Assembly: GCA_964398185.1 (NCBI GenBank)
Contig: CAYNML010000009.1
Location: 45,474 to 109,473, forward strand
Direction: 5' to 3'
DNA: 64,000 nucleotides
From: Fen-1058 sp964398185
Lineage (GTDB): Bacteria; Chloroflexota; Anaerolineae; Fen-1058
The notes beneath the pieces were generated by a model that was given only the letters and a program-made list of their open reading frames with translations, was not told the DNA's origin and searched no databases. Each line of letters begins with the position of its first letter. Positions within the stretch are counted from its first letter, which is position 1. Both the position numbers and the translations under genes were made by a program. Shown here piece after piece: positions 36,430-43,642 of this stretch.

Positions 36430-37548
36430 ATGAAGAAACTACTACCCGTTATCGTCGTGATCATGATTGCCGCGCTGCTGCTGGCCGCCTGCGGCGGCGG
36501 CGCCGCGCCCAGCGGTGGCGTGCAGTCTGCCGCCACCGAGCCCAGCAGCAAACCGGCAGAGAACAAACCCGCCGCGCAGGCCACAACACCTCCCGTCGAA
36601 CAGCCGACTGCTGTGGAGCCAACCGCCGAGCCTGAAACGCTCGAACTGTCCAATGTAACCGCCGGCCTGAATGAGCTGAACTCCTACAAAGCCTCATTCA
36701 CCATGACGTTTGAAGGCCAGGAAGACGGGCAGCCCAAGACCAGCACCTTGGCCTTCACCGAAGAGTTCGTCAAAGAACCGCCGGCCAAGCGCACCATCAT
36801 CACCGGCTTTGGCTCCATGCTGGGCGGCGGCACGGACAACAGCAACGCCAGCGAAGGCGGCATCGAGTTGATTGAAGTGGGCGGCAAGATGTACAGCAAA
36901 ATGGGCGACATCTGCTCGCAAGTGACCGCCGACAGCGGCCCGCAGGCCACCACCATGATGGATCCCAACAGCATCATCGGCGGCGTGCGCGGCGCGCAGC
37001 GCGTGGGCAATGAAACCGTCAACGGCATCCCCGCCGTACACTACAAGCTCGACGTGACCGGCCTGGAAACGATGGGCTATCTCAACGGCGATGGTGATGT
37101 GTGGGTGGCAGAATCGGGCAAGTTCGTGGTCAAGTATGCCTTCCAGGCGACAGGCACCGACAAGTTGTTCGGCATGGGCGCTGGCAGCAAGGAAGGCACC
37201 ATCAAATGGATCTACGAACTCACGGAAGTCAACCAGCCGATCGATATCCAGGCCCCCGCGGACTGCGGCGGCGCGGCGGAAGACATTCCCATGATGGCCG
37301 ACGCGCAGGATCAAGCGGCGTTCGGCGGCGCCAGCACCTATTCCACGCCCAGCAAGTTCGAGGACGTAGTGGCGTTCTACGAGAAGGAAATGCCGGCCAA
37401 CGGCTGGACGGAAGCCGAGGGCGGTATGAGCGCCGACGGCCTGTCGATGAAGAACTACACCAAGGATGGACGCAGCGTGCAGGTCATGATCAGCGCCGAT
37501 TCAGGTGGCGGCAAGACCACGGTGATGATCACCGAAGCGAAAGAGTAG
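36430..37548 (+). CDS. Lipoprotein, LppX/LprG-like N-terminal region
   Basis: 372 residues from the ATG at 36430 (AAGGAG 8 bases upstream). Signal peptide with lipobox LLLAAC, then an Ala/Pro/Gly-rich linker to about 60. Residues about 65-290 (ELSNVTAGLNELNSYKASF, TEEFVKEPPAKRTIITGF, DVWVAESGKFVVKYAFQATG) read like the LppX/LprG/LolA-like lipid-binding half-barrel. The C-terminal 80 residues (STPSKFEDVVAFYEKEMPANGW ... KDGRSVQVMIS) form a second small domain common in Chloroflexi lipoproteins. Likely a lipid or glycolipid carrier on the outer membrane face; inference. Confidence 0.7.
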   Translation: MKKLLPVIVVIMIAALLLAACGGGAAPSGGVQSAATEPSSKPAENKPAAQATTPPVEQPTAVEPTAEPETLELSNVTAGLNELNSYKASFTMTFEGQEDGQPKTSTLAFTEEFVKEPPAKRTIITGFGSMLGGGTDNSNASEGGIELIEVGGKMYSKMGDICSQVTADSGPQATTMMDPNSIIGGVRGAQRVGNETVNGIPAVHYKLDVTGLETMGYLNGDGDVWVAESGKFVVKYAFQATGTDKLFGMGAGSKEGTIKWIYELTEVNQPIDIQAPADCGGAAEDIPMMADAQDQAAFGGASTYSTPSKFEDVVAFYEKEMPANGWTEAEGGMSADGLSMKNYTKDGRSVQVMISADSGGGKTTVMITEAKE

Positions 37549-37557
37549 CCATGCTGA

Positions 37558-37594
37558 CAAAACCTCCGAGGTTTCAAAAACCTCGGAGGTTTTT
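37558..37594 (+). terminator. Bidirectional intrinsic terminator
   Basis: ACCTCCGAGGTTT (37562-37574) pairs perfectly with AAACCTCGGAGGT (37578-37590), preceded by AAAA and followed by TTTT, so it works on both strands. The minus-strand gene ending at 37574 has its last codons (KKNLRGF) and stop inside the stem. Confidence 0.85.
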
Positions 37595-38194
37595 CTTGAA
37601 CAACAGCACCCCGCCGATCAGCGCCAGCAGCAACCCGCCGATCACCTCGGCGACGACGCCCCAGCCGATCGCGTAGTGGTACAGCCGATCGATATCCGGC
37701 ATCGCGCGGCCAAACATCCACGGCGCGAACAACGCCGCGCTGACGCCGATCACAATCCACAGGACCGCCTCCACCCGAGCGGGCAAGCGCGACCCGAAGA
37801 ACGTGAAGAGCACGCTCAAGATCAGAGCCGCCAGCGTCGCCCAGAACGTCAGGCTGAACTCCGGCTCACGATAAGCACTGAGCAGTTCGGGGTACTTGGG
37901 CAGCGGCGTCAACACCAGCACCACGCTCAACCCCAGCACGCTCAACTTCCACGGCCACGACCTGATGCGCCCGGCCATTAACCCCAACCCGATCGACGTG
38001 AGCCAGATGGGCAGATAGAACAGTTCGCGCAGCACCGGCAGTTGACCGGCTTTCCACGCCGGCAGGAACTTGATCCACTCGCCCAGATCGTCGGCAGAGA
38101 GTATCAGCCCGGCGGCCTGGTGCCACACCCACGGTCCAAAATATCCCGCGCCGATCAGAAACAACGCGATCCACAAGAGACGCCGCAGCATCAT
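37574..38194 (-). CDS. Small polytopic membrane protein of unknown function
   Basis: 206 residues with about six hydrophobic segments (LLWIALFLIGAGYFGPWVW, LPIWLTSIGLGLMAG, LSVLGLSVVLVLTPL, LTFWATLAALILSVLFTFFG, AVLWIVIGVSAALFAPWMFG, GVVAEVIGGLLLALIGGVLLF). No motif recognised. The stop codon is inside a bidirectional terminator shared with the convergent lipoprotein gene. Upstream lies a type A palindrome. Real by length, start and hydrophobic periodicity. Confidence 0.65.
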   Translation of the reverse strand: MMLRRLLWIALFLIGAGYFGPWVWHQAAGLILSADDLGEWIKFLPAWKAGQLPVLRELFYLPIWLTSIGLGLMAGRIRSWPWKLSVLGLSVVLVLTPLPKYPELLSAYREPEFSLTFWATLAALILSVLFTFFGSRLPARVEAVLWIVIGVSAALFAPWMFGRAMPDIDRLYHYAIGWGVVAEVIGGLLLALIGGVLLFKKNLRGF

Positions 38195-38204
38195 ATGACA
38201 GTCG

Positions 38205-38288
38205 CGTCATGGCGAGCGCTTGATGCGAAGCAATCTCCTTGTACCCTTTGAGATTGCTTCGTCGCACACTACGCGCCTCGCACTGACG
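38205..38288. repeat. Mosaic palindrome type A, short copy, overlapping the ATPase gene end
   Basis: Same element as 8778-8887, with outer arms CGTCATGGCGAGCGC and GCGCCTCGCACTGACG and inner stem GAAGCAATCTC/GAGATTGCTTC. The AAA ATPase stop codon (38269-38271) and its last codons fall inside it. Confidence 0.7.
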
Positions 38289-39435
38289 AGCCTCCGCGTT
38301 GGTTCATCACCCGCTTGATGCGCCGCTCTTCAGCGTCATGCTGCACAAAATAGTCGTGCATGAAATCGCTGTGGCGGTGCCGCAGCGCCAGCGGAGCCAC
38401 GGCGCGCAAATCCTTCTCGGTCACGTTCGTGCGCGAGTCGGCCGCGGCATACGCGCGCGCCGCTTCGAACAACGCCAGCTCCGTGCGGTGTGAATCAATC
38501 TTCAAGCCCCGGATCCAGCGCAGGCCCAAACGCTGCACCTTGACCGACAGCATCACCTTCGCCAGCCGCGCGCGCGCCGCCACGATCTCTTCCGCCGCCG
38601 CGCGCGTCTCGTCCAGCCAATCGAGCGCCAGCGCATACGGATTCGAGCGGTACGCCTGCGCCCGCTGATAGATGGCCAACCGATCGGGTTCTTTGGACAG
38701 GCCGCGCACCACCACCCGCAGCCCGAAGCGATCTTGGATCTGCGGGCGCAGCAAACCCTCTTCGGGGTTCATCGTGCCGATGAGCACCAGCCGCGAGCGA
38801 TAGGTGGCCGCCAGCGGACCGCGCCGCACGGTATATTGTCCCTGCGCGGCTGCATCCAGAATCGCATCGATGATCTGCTCGTCGAGCAAATTCACCTCAT
38901 CGATGTACAACACGTTCTGATCGGCCTGCGCCAGAATACCGCGCTCCAACCGCACGCGATTCTGCTCCAACGCCACGCGCTCATTCAACCCGCCAATCAC
39001 ATCGTTGAGTTGCGCGTTCAGCGGCAGCTCGATCAAGCGCATGCGATCGGCCGCGGCGATCGGCTCACCGCGGCCCAGCTTCTCCGCGCAGTCGGAACAG
39101 ATGGCCGTCAGACCCTGCGCGAAGACCGCCTCGGGTTCGCAGCCGAAGCCGTTGGGGCAGGTGCTGCGCTCCACGGTCGGCAGCAAATCGATCAGGCCGC
39201 GCACGGCGGTGGTCTTGCCTGTGCCGCGTGGTCCCACCAGCAGCACTCCGCCAATCAGCGGATTGATCAGGTTGAGCACCAACGCCAATTTCATTTCGGT
39301 CTGGCCCACCAGCGCCAGCAGCGGATAGCGCGGCGCTTCGACCAGACCGCGATCGACTGTCGGCGCCGCCAAAATGCGCCTGGCGGGGTTGGTCTTGTTG
39401 AGAATGTCAAGGAGTTGAGATGTCGGTTTGGGCAT
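38269..39435 (-). CDS. AAA+ ATPase, magnesium chelatase subunit I family
   Basis: 388 residues. Walker A GPRGTGKTT near residue 68; Walker B NVLYIDEVNLL near 178; sensor LVLIGTMNPEEGLLRPQIQDRFG. A Cys-x5-Cys and Cys-x2-Cys region (STCPNGFGCEP ... AICSDCAEK, about 92-118) gives a possible zinc site before the ELPLNAQLNDVIGGLN insert. These features define the BchI/ChlI family, of which stand-alone members energise other VWA-protein partners. No BchD, BchH or VWA gene adjoins, so a tetrapyrrole role is unproven. The 3' end lies in a type A palindrome. Confidence 0.85.
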   Translation of the reverse strand: MPKPTSQLLDILNKTNPARRILAAPTVDRGLVEAPRYPLLALVGQTEMKLALVLNLINPLIGGVLLVGPRGTGKTTAVRGLIDLLPTVERSTCPNGFGCEPEAVFAQGLTAICSDCAEKLGRGEPIAAADRMRLIELPLNAQLNDVIGGLNERVALEQNRVRLERGILAQADQNVLYIDEVNLLDEQIIDAILDAAAQGQYTVRRGPLAATYRSRLVLIGTMNPEEGLLRPQIQDRFGLRVVVRGLSKEPDRLAIYQRAQAYRSNPYALALDWLDETRAAAEEIVAARARLAKVMLSVKVQRLGLRWIRGLKIDSHRTELALFEAARAYAAADSRTNVTEKDLRAVAPLALRHRHSDFMHDYFVQHDAEERRIKRVMNQRGGSSVRGA

Positions 39436-39445
39436 GGAGCGTCAT

Positions 39446-39480
39446 GAGTAACGAGTAAGGCGTAAAACAACGCGCGACGA
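39446..39480. repeat. Heptad tract (GAGTAAC-type)
   Basis: Five 7-base units, GAGTAAC, GAGTAAG, GCGTAAA, ACAACGC, GCGACGA, between the promoter and the start codon of the ATPase gene. Confidence 0.7.
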
Positions 39481-39484
39481 ATGC

Positions 39485-39490
39485 ATTATA
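39485..39490 (-). promoter_or_regulatory. -10 box of the AAA ATPase gene
   Basis: TATAAT in the 12-mer GTTGTATAATGC that is also in front of sucC. The start codon is 49 bases downstream, past a heptad tract. Confidence 0.5.
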
Positions 39491-39511
39491 CAACGGATAA
39501 AACGGCAGCGA

Positions 39512-39690
39512 CTAACGCAGGGAGAAGGCGAGGAGCCCCAGCAGCGCCCCGCCGAGGACAAGCCATGTCGAGTTGATCTTGAAGCGCAGCTGGATCACCA
39601 GCGCGAGCACGCCGCTCGCAATCGTCAGCGGATCGATCAGCGAGGCGCGGCCCAACCCCACCGTCACGCCGACGATGAGCGCCAGGGAAC
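39512..39690 (-). pseudogene. C-terminal remnant resembling chromate transporter ChrA
   Basis: About 58 residues: LALIVGVTVGLGRASLID, then PLTIASGVLALVIQLRFKINSTWLVLGG and ALLGLL. This matches, from memory, the last two helices of ChrA (…DW.T..LA..A..LL.R.KVNP.WLVLGGA..G). The rest of the gene is absent; sequence on its 5' side is an array of palindromes (39691-39758), so the reading frame there is not coding. Best read as a fossil truncated by repeats. Fragment identity is moderate. Confidence 0.45.
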
Positions 39691-39758
39691 GGCGGACTGT
39701 TGTCCGCCTGGAGCGCGTCTCAAAACGCTCCACGACCGCGCGGACGCGGTCGTGGAGC
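39691..39758. repeat. Array of palindromes with 4-base loops
   Basis: GGCGGAC-TGTT-GTCCGCC (39691-39708); TGGAGCG/CGCTCCA (39709-39732, 10-base loop); and a 14-bp perfect stem GCTCCACGACCGCG with loop CGGA (39727-39758). The CGGA loop recurs at 55189-55206. The array replaces the missing part of the chrA remnant. Confidence 0.7.
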
Positions 39759-39776
39759 AAGCCTAAAGACAGTCAC

Positions 39777-40220
39777 TTAGCGTTTGCCGCTCAAAATCGC
39801 CTGCCGCGCGCGGCGAGCGAATTCACGCTCGCTTTCGTAGGTCAGCAAGCGATCGGCGTCGTCAGTGCGCACCCAGCGCCGCCTGAAACGCTCGTGCTCG
39901 TACTGCGGGCCGGCGTAGGGCTGCTCGCTGTTGAGGCGCATCAAGAAGTACGACTCCGTGCGCGTGATGTTGGCGTCTTTGCGGAAGTTGTAGAAGGTGT
40001 GCGTCACCGAACCGAGGTCATCGATGATCTCCACATCGGCGTAGCACGTCTCCTCCTGCACTTCGCGGACGGCGGCCTGCGCCACCGTTTCGCCGTCCTC
40101 GATGTGGCCCTTGGGCAGGCGCAGCTCTTTGCGGCCGGCCACTTCCAGCAGCAGCATCATGCGGCCGTTCTCGCGGATGACCACGCCGCCAGCCGCGTGA
40201 TACTTGATGGGCGCGTTCAT
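39777..40220 (-). CDS. Nudix hydrolase
   Basis: 147 residues. The Nudix box G-x5-E-x7-R-E-V-x-E-E is visible as GHIEDGETVAQAAVREVQEE near residue 41; the final Gly of the consensus is Cys-Tyr here. N-terminal AAGGVVIRENGRMMLLLE is typical. It cleaves a nucleoside-diphosphate-X; the substrate is unknown. ATG overlaps the thioesterase stop (ATGA), with GGGAGG upstream, so it is coupled to that gene. Confidence 0.9.
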   Translation of the reverse strand: MNAPIKYHAAGGVVIRENGRMMLLLEVAGRKELRLPKGHIEDGETVAQAAVREVQEETCYADVEIIDDLGSVTHTFYNFRKDANITRTESYFLMRLNSEQPYAGPQYEHERFRRRWVRTDDADRLLTYESEREFARRARQAILSGKR

Positions 40221-40702
40221 GCCGCCTCCCGTTTCGCGCGGGACAACCGATCGGACTGGCGCTGTGCCCCCTGCATCCAGCGCCGCCGTTCCTCTTCGGT
40301 TTCCAGAATCAAGCCCGGCACTTCCAGCGGATGTCCATCGGAACCGAGCGCGACAAAAACCAGGTAGGCGCTGTTGGTGTGCGTCTTCTCACCCGTCAGC
40401 AGGTTCTCCGCCTCGACGTTGACTTCGACCTCCATGGAGGTGCGGCCCGTCCAGTTGAGATGCGCGGTGAAGGTCACGTAATCGCCCACGTGGACGGGCG
40501 ACAGGAAACGCAGCGAATCGACCGCCACTGTAACGGCGGGACGTCGGGCGTGGCGCGTGGCGCACAGGCCGCCGGCCTCGTCGATCAATTTCATGATCCA
40601 GCCGCCGTGCACGTTGCCCAGCGAATTGGCGTGCTCGGGCTGCATGAATTGCGCCAGGATCACCTGCGAATCGGAGATATGCTTGCTGTCCACTCTGGTC
40701 AC
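40217..40702 (-). CDS. Hotdog-fold acyl-CoA thioesterase (YciA-like)
   Basis: 161 residues from the GTG at 40702; a TTG two codons earlier or a GTG at 40693 are alternatives, as no RBS is visible. PEHANSLGNVHGGWIMKLIDE is the hotdog helix with the conserved GG and the catalytic Asp (D of LIDE) of the YciA/BACH group; RFLSPVHVGDYVTFTAHLNW and NSAYLVFVAL complete the fold. It hydrolyses fatty acyl-CoA to free acid. It lies between acpP and a coupled Nudix gene. Confidence 0.88.
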   Translation of the reverse strand: MTRVDSKHISDSQVILAQFMQPEHANSLGNVHGGWIMKLIDEAGGLCATRHARRPAVTVAVDSLRFLSPVHVGDYVTFTAHLNWTGRTSMEVEVNVEAENLLTGEKTHTNSAYLVFVALGSDGHPLEVPGLILETEEERRRWMQGAQRQSDRLSRAKREAA

Positions 40703-40715
40703 CGACAAAACAACG

Positions 40716-40747
40716 CACGGCCATCGATAACCCTATCGATGGCCGTG
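40716..40747 (-). terminator. Intrinsic terminator of acpP
   Basis: A perfect 14-bp stem, CACGGCCATCGATA, with loop ACCC, followed on the minus strand by GCGTTGTTTTG. It lies 38 bases past the acpP stop. Confidence 0.75.
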
Positions 40748-40785
40748 AGTCCGGTTGAAGTTGCCAACAGCGAAATGGGCCGAAC

Positions 40786-41043
40786 TTACGCGGCACCCTT
40801 GGCCTGGGCGCGCTCCATGACGTAGGACACGGCTCCGCCTACCGTGGTGATCTTCTGCGCGTCTTCGTCGGGAATCTCTGCGTTGAATTCTTCTTCGAAG
40901 GCCATGATCAGTTCGACCAGGTCCAGCGAATCGGCTTCCAGGTCTTCACGGAAGCGCGCTTCCGGTGTAACCTTGGCGGCGTCCACGCCCAACAGCTCAA
41001 CGATGATGCCTTTGACTTTTTCAAACACTTCTTGCTCGGTCAT
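40786..41043 (-). CDS. acpP: Acyl carrier protein
   Basis: 85 residues, highly acidic. EADSLDLVELIMAFEEEF holds the phosphopantetheine Ser39 in the DSL motif; helix III is KITTVGGAVSYVMERA. It carries fatty acyl chains during synthesis. AAGGAGA precedes the ATG. Own strong promoter (TTGACA-N16-TACAAT) and terminator, so it is a single-gene unit divergent from the IPP isomerase. No fab genes adjoin. Confidence 0.97.
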   Translation of the reverse strand: MTEQEVFEKVKGIIVELLGVDAAKVTPEARFREDLEADSLDLVELIMAFEEEFNAEIPDEDAQKITTVGGAVSYVMERAQAKGAA

Positions 41044-41079
41044 GCCTGTTCTCTCCTTGGTGGCCCGAATGATGGGCCA

Positions 41080-41107
41080 ATTGTATCGGCTGAAATGAAA
41101 TTGTCAA
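41080..41107 (-). promoter_or_regulatory. Promoter of acpP
   Basis: Minus strand TTGACA (41102-41107), 16-base spacer, TACAAT (41080-41085); its -35 box is the left arm of the palindrome at 41103-41134. Confidence 0.8.
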
Positions 41108-41134
41108 GCGAGCCTGACGTCAAGCAGGCTTGAC
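41103..41134. promoter_or_regulatory. 32-bp palindromic operator shared by divergent promoters
   Basis: GTCAAGC at the left end and GCTTGAC at the right are exact complements, TGACGTCA is the centre, and 26 of 32 positions are symmetric. The -35 boxes of acpP and of the isomerase promoter are its two outer arms, so a dimeric regulator bound here would block both. The regulator is unknown. Confidence 0.55.
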
Positions 41135-41157
41135 ATCCGTTATGGACGTGTTACCAT
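41130..41157 (+). promoter_or_regulatory. Promoter of the IPP isomerase gene
   Basis: TTGACA (41130-41135), 16-base spacer, TACCAT (41152-41157). Start codon 84 bases downstream. Confidence 0.65.
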
Positions 41158-41240
41158 GTCCGTTGGAATATAACCCGCCGCCGTGATGAGAGTTGCGCCG
41201 TGGGGCGAGTTGGTAACTTGGCCCCCTGATGAGGCAAACT

Positions 41241-42263
41241 ATGACCATCGAGAACCGCAAAGCCGACCACATTCGCATCAATCTTGATGAAGACGTGGGG
41301 TTCGATCGGCTGACGGTGGGCTTCGAGAACTACCGCTTCATCCATCAGGCGCTGCCAGAACTCGATCTGGCGGCGGTTGATCTCACCACCCGATTGTTCC
41401 ACAAGCCCCTGCAGGCCCCGGTTCTGATTTCGTCGATGACGGGCGGCACCGCGCAAGCGCAGCAGATTAACCTCAACCTGGCCGCGGCGGCGCAGCAGTA
41501 CGGCGTGGCGATGGGCCTCGGCTCGCAGCGGGCGGGCATTGTTCGCCCCGAAACACGCGACACCTTCAGGGTACGGCATGTCGCGCCCGACATTCTGCTC
41601 TTTGCCAATATCGGCGCGGTGCAGTTCAACTACGGGTTCGACGTGGAGCATTGCTACGAAGCGGTCGAGATGATCGAAGCCGATGCGCTGATCCTGCACC
41701 TGAACCCGCTGCAAGAGGCCGTGCAGCCTGAGGGCGATGTCAATTTCGCCGGGCTGGCGAAGAAGATCGAAGAAGTCGTGAAGAAACTCAAAGTGCCCGT
41801 CATCGCCAAGGAAGTGGGCTGGGGTATCAGCGAACAGGCCGCCAAGTTGCTCGCTGAAGCCGGCGTTGCCGCGATCGATGTGGCGGGTTCGGGCGGCACC
41901 TCGTGGAGCCAGGTCGAGCTGTTCCGCGCGCCTGATGATCTTCATCGACGGGTGGCCGCCGCCTTCCGCGATTGGGGCATCCCCACGGTTGATTCGATCC
42001 AGCTGGTGAAGCGCGCCGCGCCGCAGCTGCCCGTCATCGCCTCGGGCGGCATCCGCTCCGGCATCGACATTGCCAAGGCCATCGCGCTGGGGGCAGAGAT
42101 CGGCGGCATGGCCGGGCCGTTCCTCAAGGCAGCGACGATCTCAGCGGACGCCGTCGCCGAGACGCTGGAAGAGACCATTCGCGTCTTGCGCATTGCGATG
42201 TTCGCGGCAGGAGCGGGCAACATCGAGGCGCTGAAGCGGACACCGTTGGTGAAAGTGCGCTAA
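41241..42263 (+). CDS. fni: Type 2 isopentenyl-diphosphate delta-isomerase
   Basis: 340 residues from the ATG at 41241 (MTIENRKADHIRINL), which has TGAGG 6 bases upstream; an ATG 4 codons earlier lacks an RBS. FMN-dependent TIM barrel: N-terminal RKADHIRI, then ISSMTGGTAQ, AMGLGSQRAG, PVIAKEVGWGISEQAAK, DVAGSGGTSW and ASGGIRSGIDIAKAIALGA (FMN phosphate site). It converts IPP and DMAPP in isoprenoid synthesis. Upstream of a polyprenyl synthase on the same strand. Confidence 0.95.
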   Translation: MTIENRKADHIRINLDEDVGFDRLTVGFENYRFIHQALPELDLAAVDLTTRLFHKPLQAPVLISSMTGGTAQAQQINLNLAAAAQQYGVAMGLGSQRAGIVRPETRDTFRVRHVAPDILLFANIGAVQFNYGFDVEHCYEAVEMIEADALILHLNPLQEAVQPEGDVNFAGLAKKIEEVVKKLKVPVIAKEVGWGISEQAAKLLAEAGVAAIDVAGSGGTSWSQVELFRAPDDLHRRVAAAFRDWGIPTVDSIQLVKRAAPQLPVIASGGIRSGIDIAKAIALGAEIGGMAGPFLKAATISADAVAETLEETIRVLRIAMFAAGAGNIEALKRTPLVKVR

Positions 42264-42289
42264 CCCGTCTGTACTGGACAAGCGCAGCG

Positions 42290-42433
42290 ATGATCGAATA
42301 TCCGTTGACCAAAGCCAATCGCTTGCGTCTGGCTCGCGCTTTTGTCAAAGTGCCCCGGGTCGATTTGTCTATCGACTGCGTGCTGGAAGGGCAAATGGAC
42401 GCGGCCTTACTGGGATACACCCCCAGCGGGTGA
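42290..42433 (+). pseudogene. Truncated start of a GNAT-like acetyltransferase
   Basis: 47 codons: MIEYPLTKANRLRLARAF, then VKVPRVDLSIDCVLEGQMDAALLG and an immediate stop after YTPSG. From memory, the family of about 240-residue GNAT proteins starts with this N-terminal pattern (YPLTKANRIRLARAF, VPRVDISIDCV.EGQMG). Only the start remains; after EGQMD the sequence departs and stops. Small, no RBS. It lies between the isomerase and the polyprenyl synthase. Confidence 0.4.
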
Positions 42434-42487
42434 ATAGCAAGCCCATGACTTGAACGCCGAAATCCTTTTCCTCACTCGTCACCCATC

Positions 42488-43495
42488 ATGTCACTCGCAC
42501 ACTACGTTGCTCAATTCCTGCCCGCCATCGAAACTGAAATGCGCCGCGCCGTCGCCCCGCCGAACGATCCGACGCTGGCGATGTTCTACGGCATGCTGCA
42601 CTATCACCTCGGCTGGGTCGATGCGGACTTCAAGCCTGCGCAATTTGACGGCGGCAAGCGTATCCGGCCTATCTTGTCACTGCTGTGCTGCGAAGCCTCC
42701 GGCGGCGAGTGGCGCACCGCCCTGCCCGCCGCTGCCGCCGTCGAACTGCTGCACAACTTCTCGCTGATTCATGACGACATCGAAGACAGCGATCCGGTAC
42801 GGCGCGGCCGGCCGACGTTGTGGAAGCAGTGGGGCATAGCGCAGGCCATCAACGCCGGTGATGCGCTCTACACGATCGCGCACACCACGCTCAACGGCCT
42901 CGGCGAACATCACGTCACCGCCGAGCGCATCCTTGCCGCACGTCAACGTTTCGATCGCGCGTGCCTCACGCTGACGCAAGGTCAGCATCTCGATCTCGGC
43001 TTTGAATCACGCGCAAGCGTCACCGAAGCCGAATACCTCGCGATGATCTACGGCAAGACGGCGGCACTCATCGAAGCGGCGTGCGGACTGGGCGCGCTGG
43101 TCAACGGCAGTGATCTCGCCACGCACTACGAAGACTTCGGGCGCGAACTCGGCCTGGCTTTCCAGATTCAAGATGACGTACTCGGCATCTGGGGTGATCC
43201 GAAAATGACAGGCAAACCGGCGGGCAACGATCTGCGCAACCACAAGAAGTCGCTGCCGGTGGCGTATGCGCTGGATCGCAGCGGGGAACTCCGTCGCCTG
43301 TACGTCCGATCGGAAGTAGATGTGGCCGCCGTCTTGATCGAGCTCGATCGCATGGGCGCACGCGAGTACGCAGAACATCTGGCAGTGCAACATCAACGGC
43401 AGGCCTTGAGCGCGCTGGAAGCAACACGGCAGGACAATCCAGCGACGCAGGCCCTGCATGAGTTAGCGAATCAACTCCTGAAGCGCAATGCTTGA
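42488..43495 (+). CDS. Trans-isoprenyl diphosphate synthase (polyprenyl synthetase)
   Basis: 335 residues. First Asp-rich motif LIHDDIEDSDPVRRGRPT (DDxxD, near residue 95) and second QIQDDVLGIWGDP (near 225), GGKRIRPILSLL upstream, and NHKKSLPVAYAL with conserved Lys. It condenses IPP onto an allylic primer. The two residues before the first motif (FSLI) are bulky on one side, which may limit or allow chain length; the product (GPP to long-chain) cannot be read off. Follows fni; probably supplies prenyl donors for UbiA or carriers. Confidence 0.92.
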   Translation: MSLAHYVAQFLPAIETEMRRAVAPPNDPTLAMFYGMLHYHLGWVDADFKPAQFDGGKRIRPILSLLCCEASGGEWRTALPAAAAVELLHNFSLIHDDIEDSDPVRRGRPTLWKQWGIAQAINAGDALYTIAHTTLNGLGEHHVTAERILAARQRFDRACLTLTQGQHLDLGFESRASVTEAEYLAMIYGKTAALIEAACGLGALVNGSDLATHYEDFGRELGLAFQIQDDVLGIWGDPKMTGKPAGNDLRNHKKSLPVAYALDRSGELRRLYVRSEVDVAAVLIELDRMGAREYAEHLAVQHQRQALSALEATRQDNPATQALHELANQLLKRNA

Positions 43496-43642
43496 TCCAC
43501 GAATTATCACGAATCGACACGAACAAATCGCGCGCACGTGGGATGCTGCTGCCGCACAAGCGTTGATCGATCGCTGGGAGGCGCAGCCGCCCCGCGGCAG
43601 ACGCCTGTTGTTTGGCACAAGTTCACCCGGCAAAAGCACATC

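Noticed and set aside
38269..39435. Assigning the ATPase as bchI of chlorophyll synthesis
   Set aside because: No bchD, bchH or other pigment gene adjoins; the family has many stand-alone members, so only the family is given.
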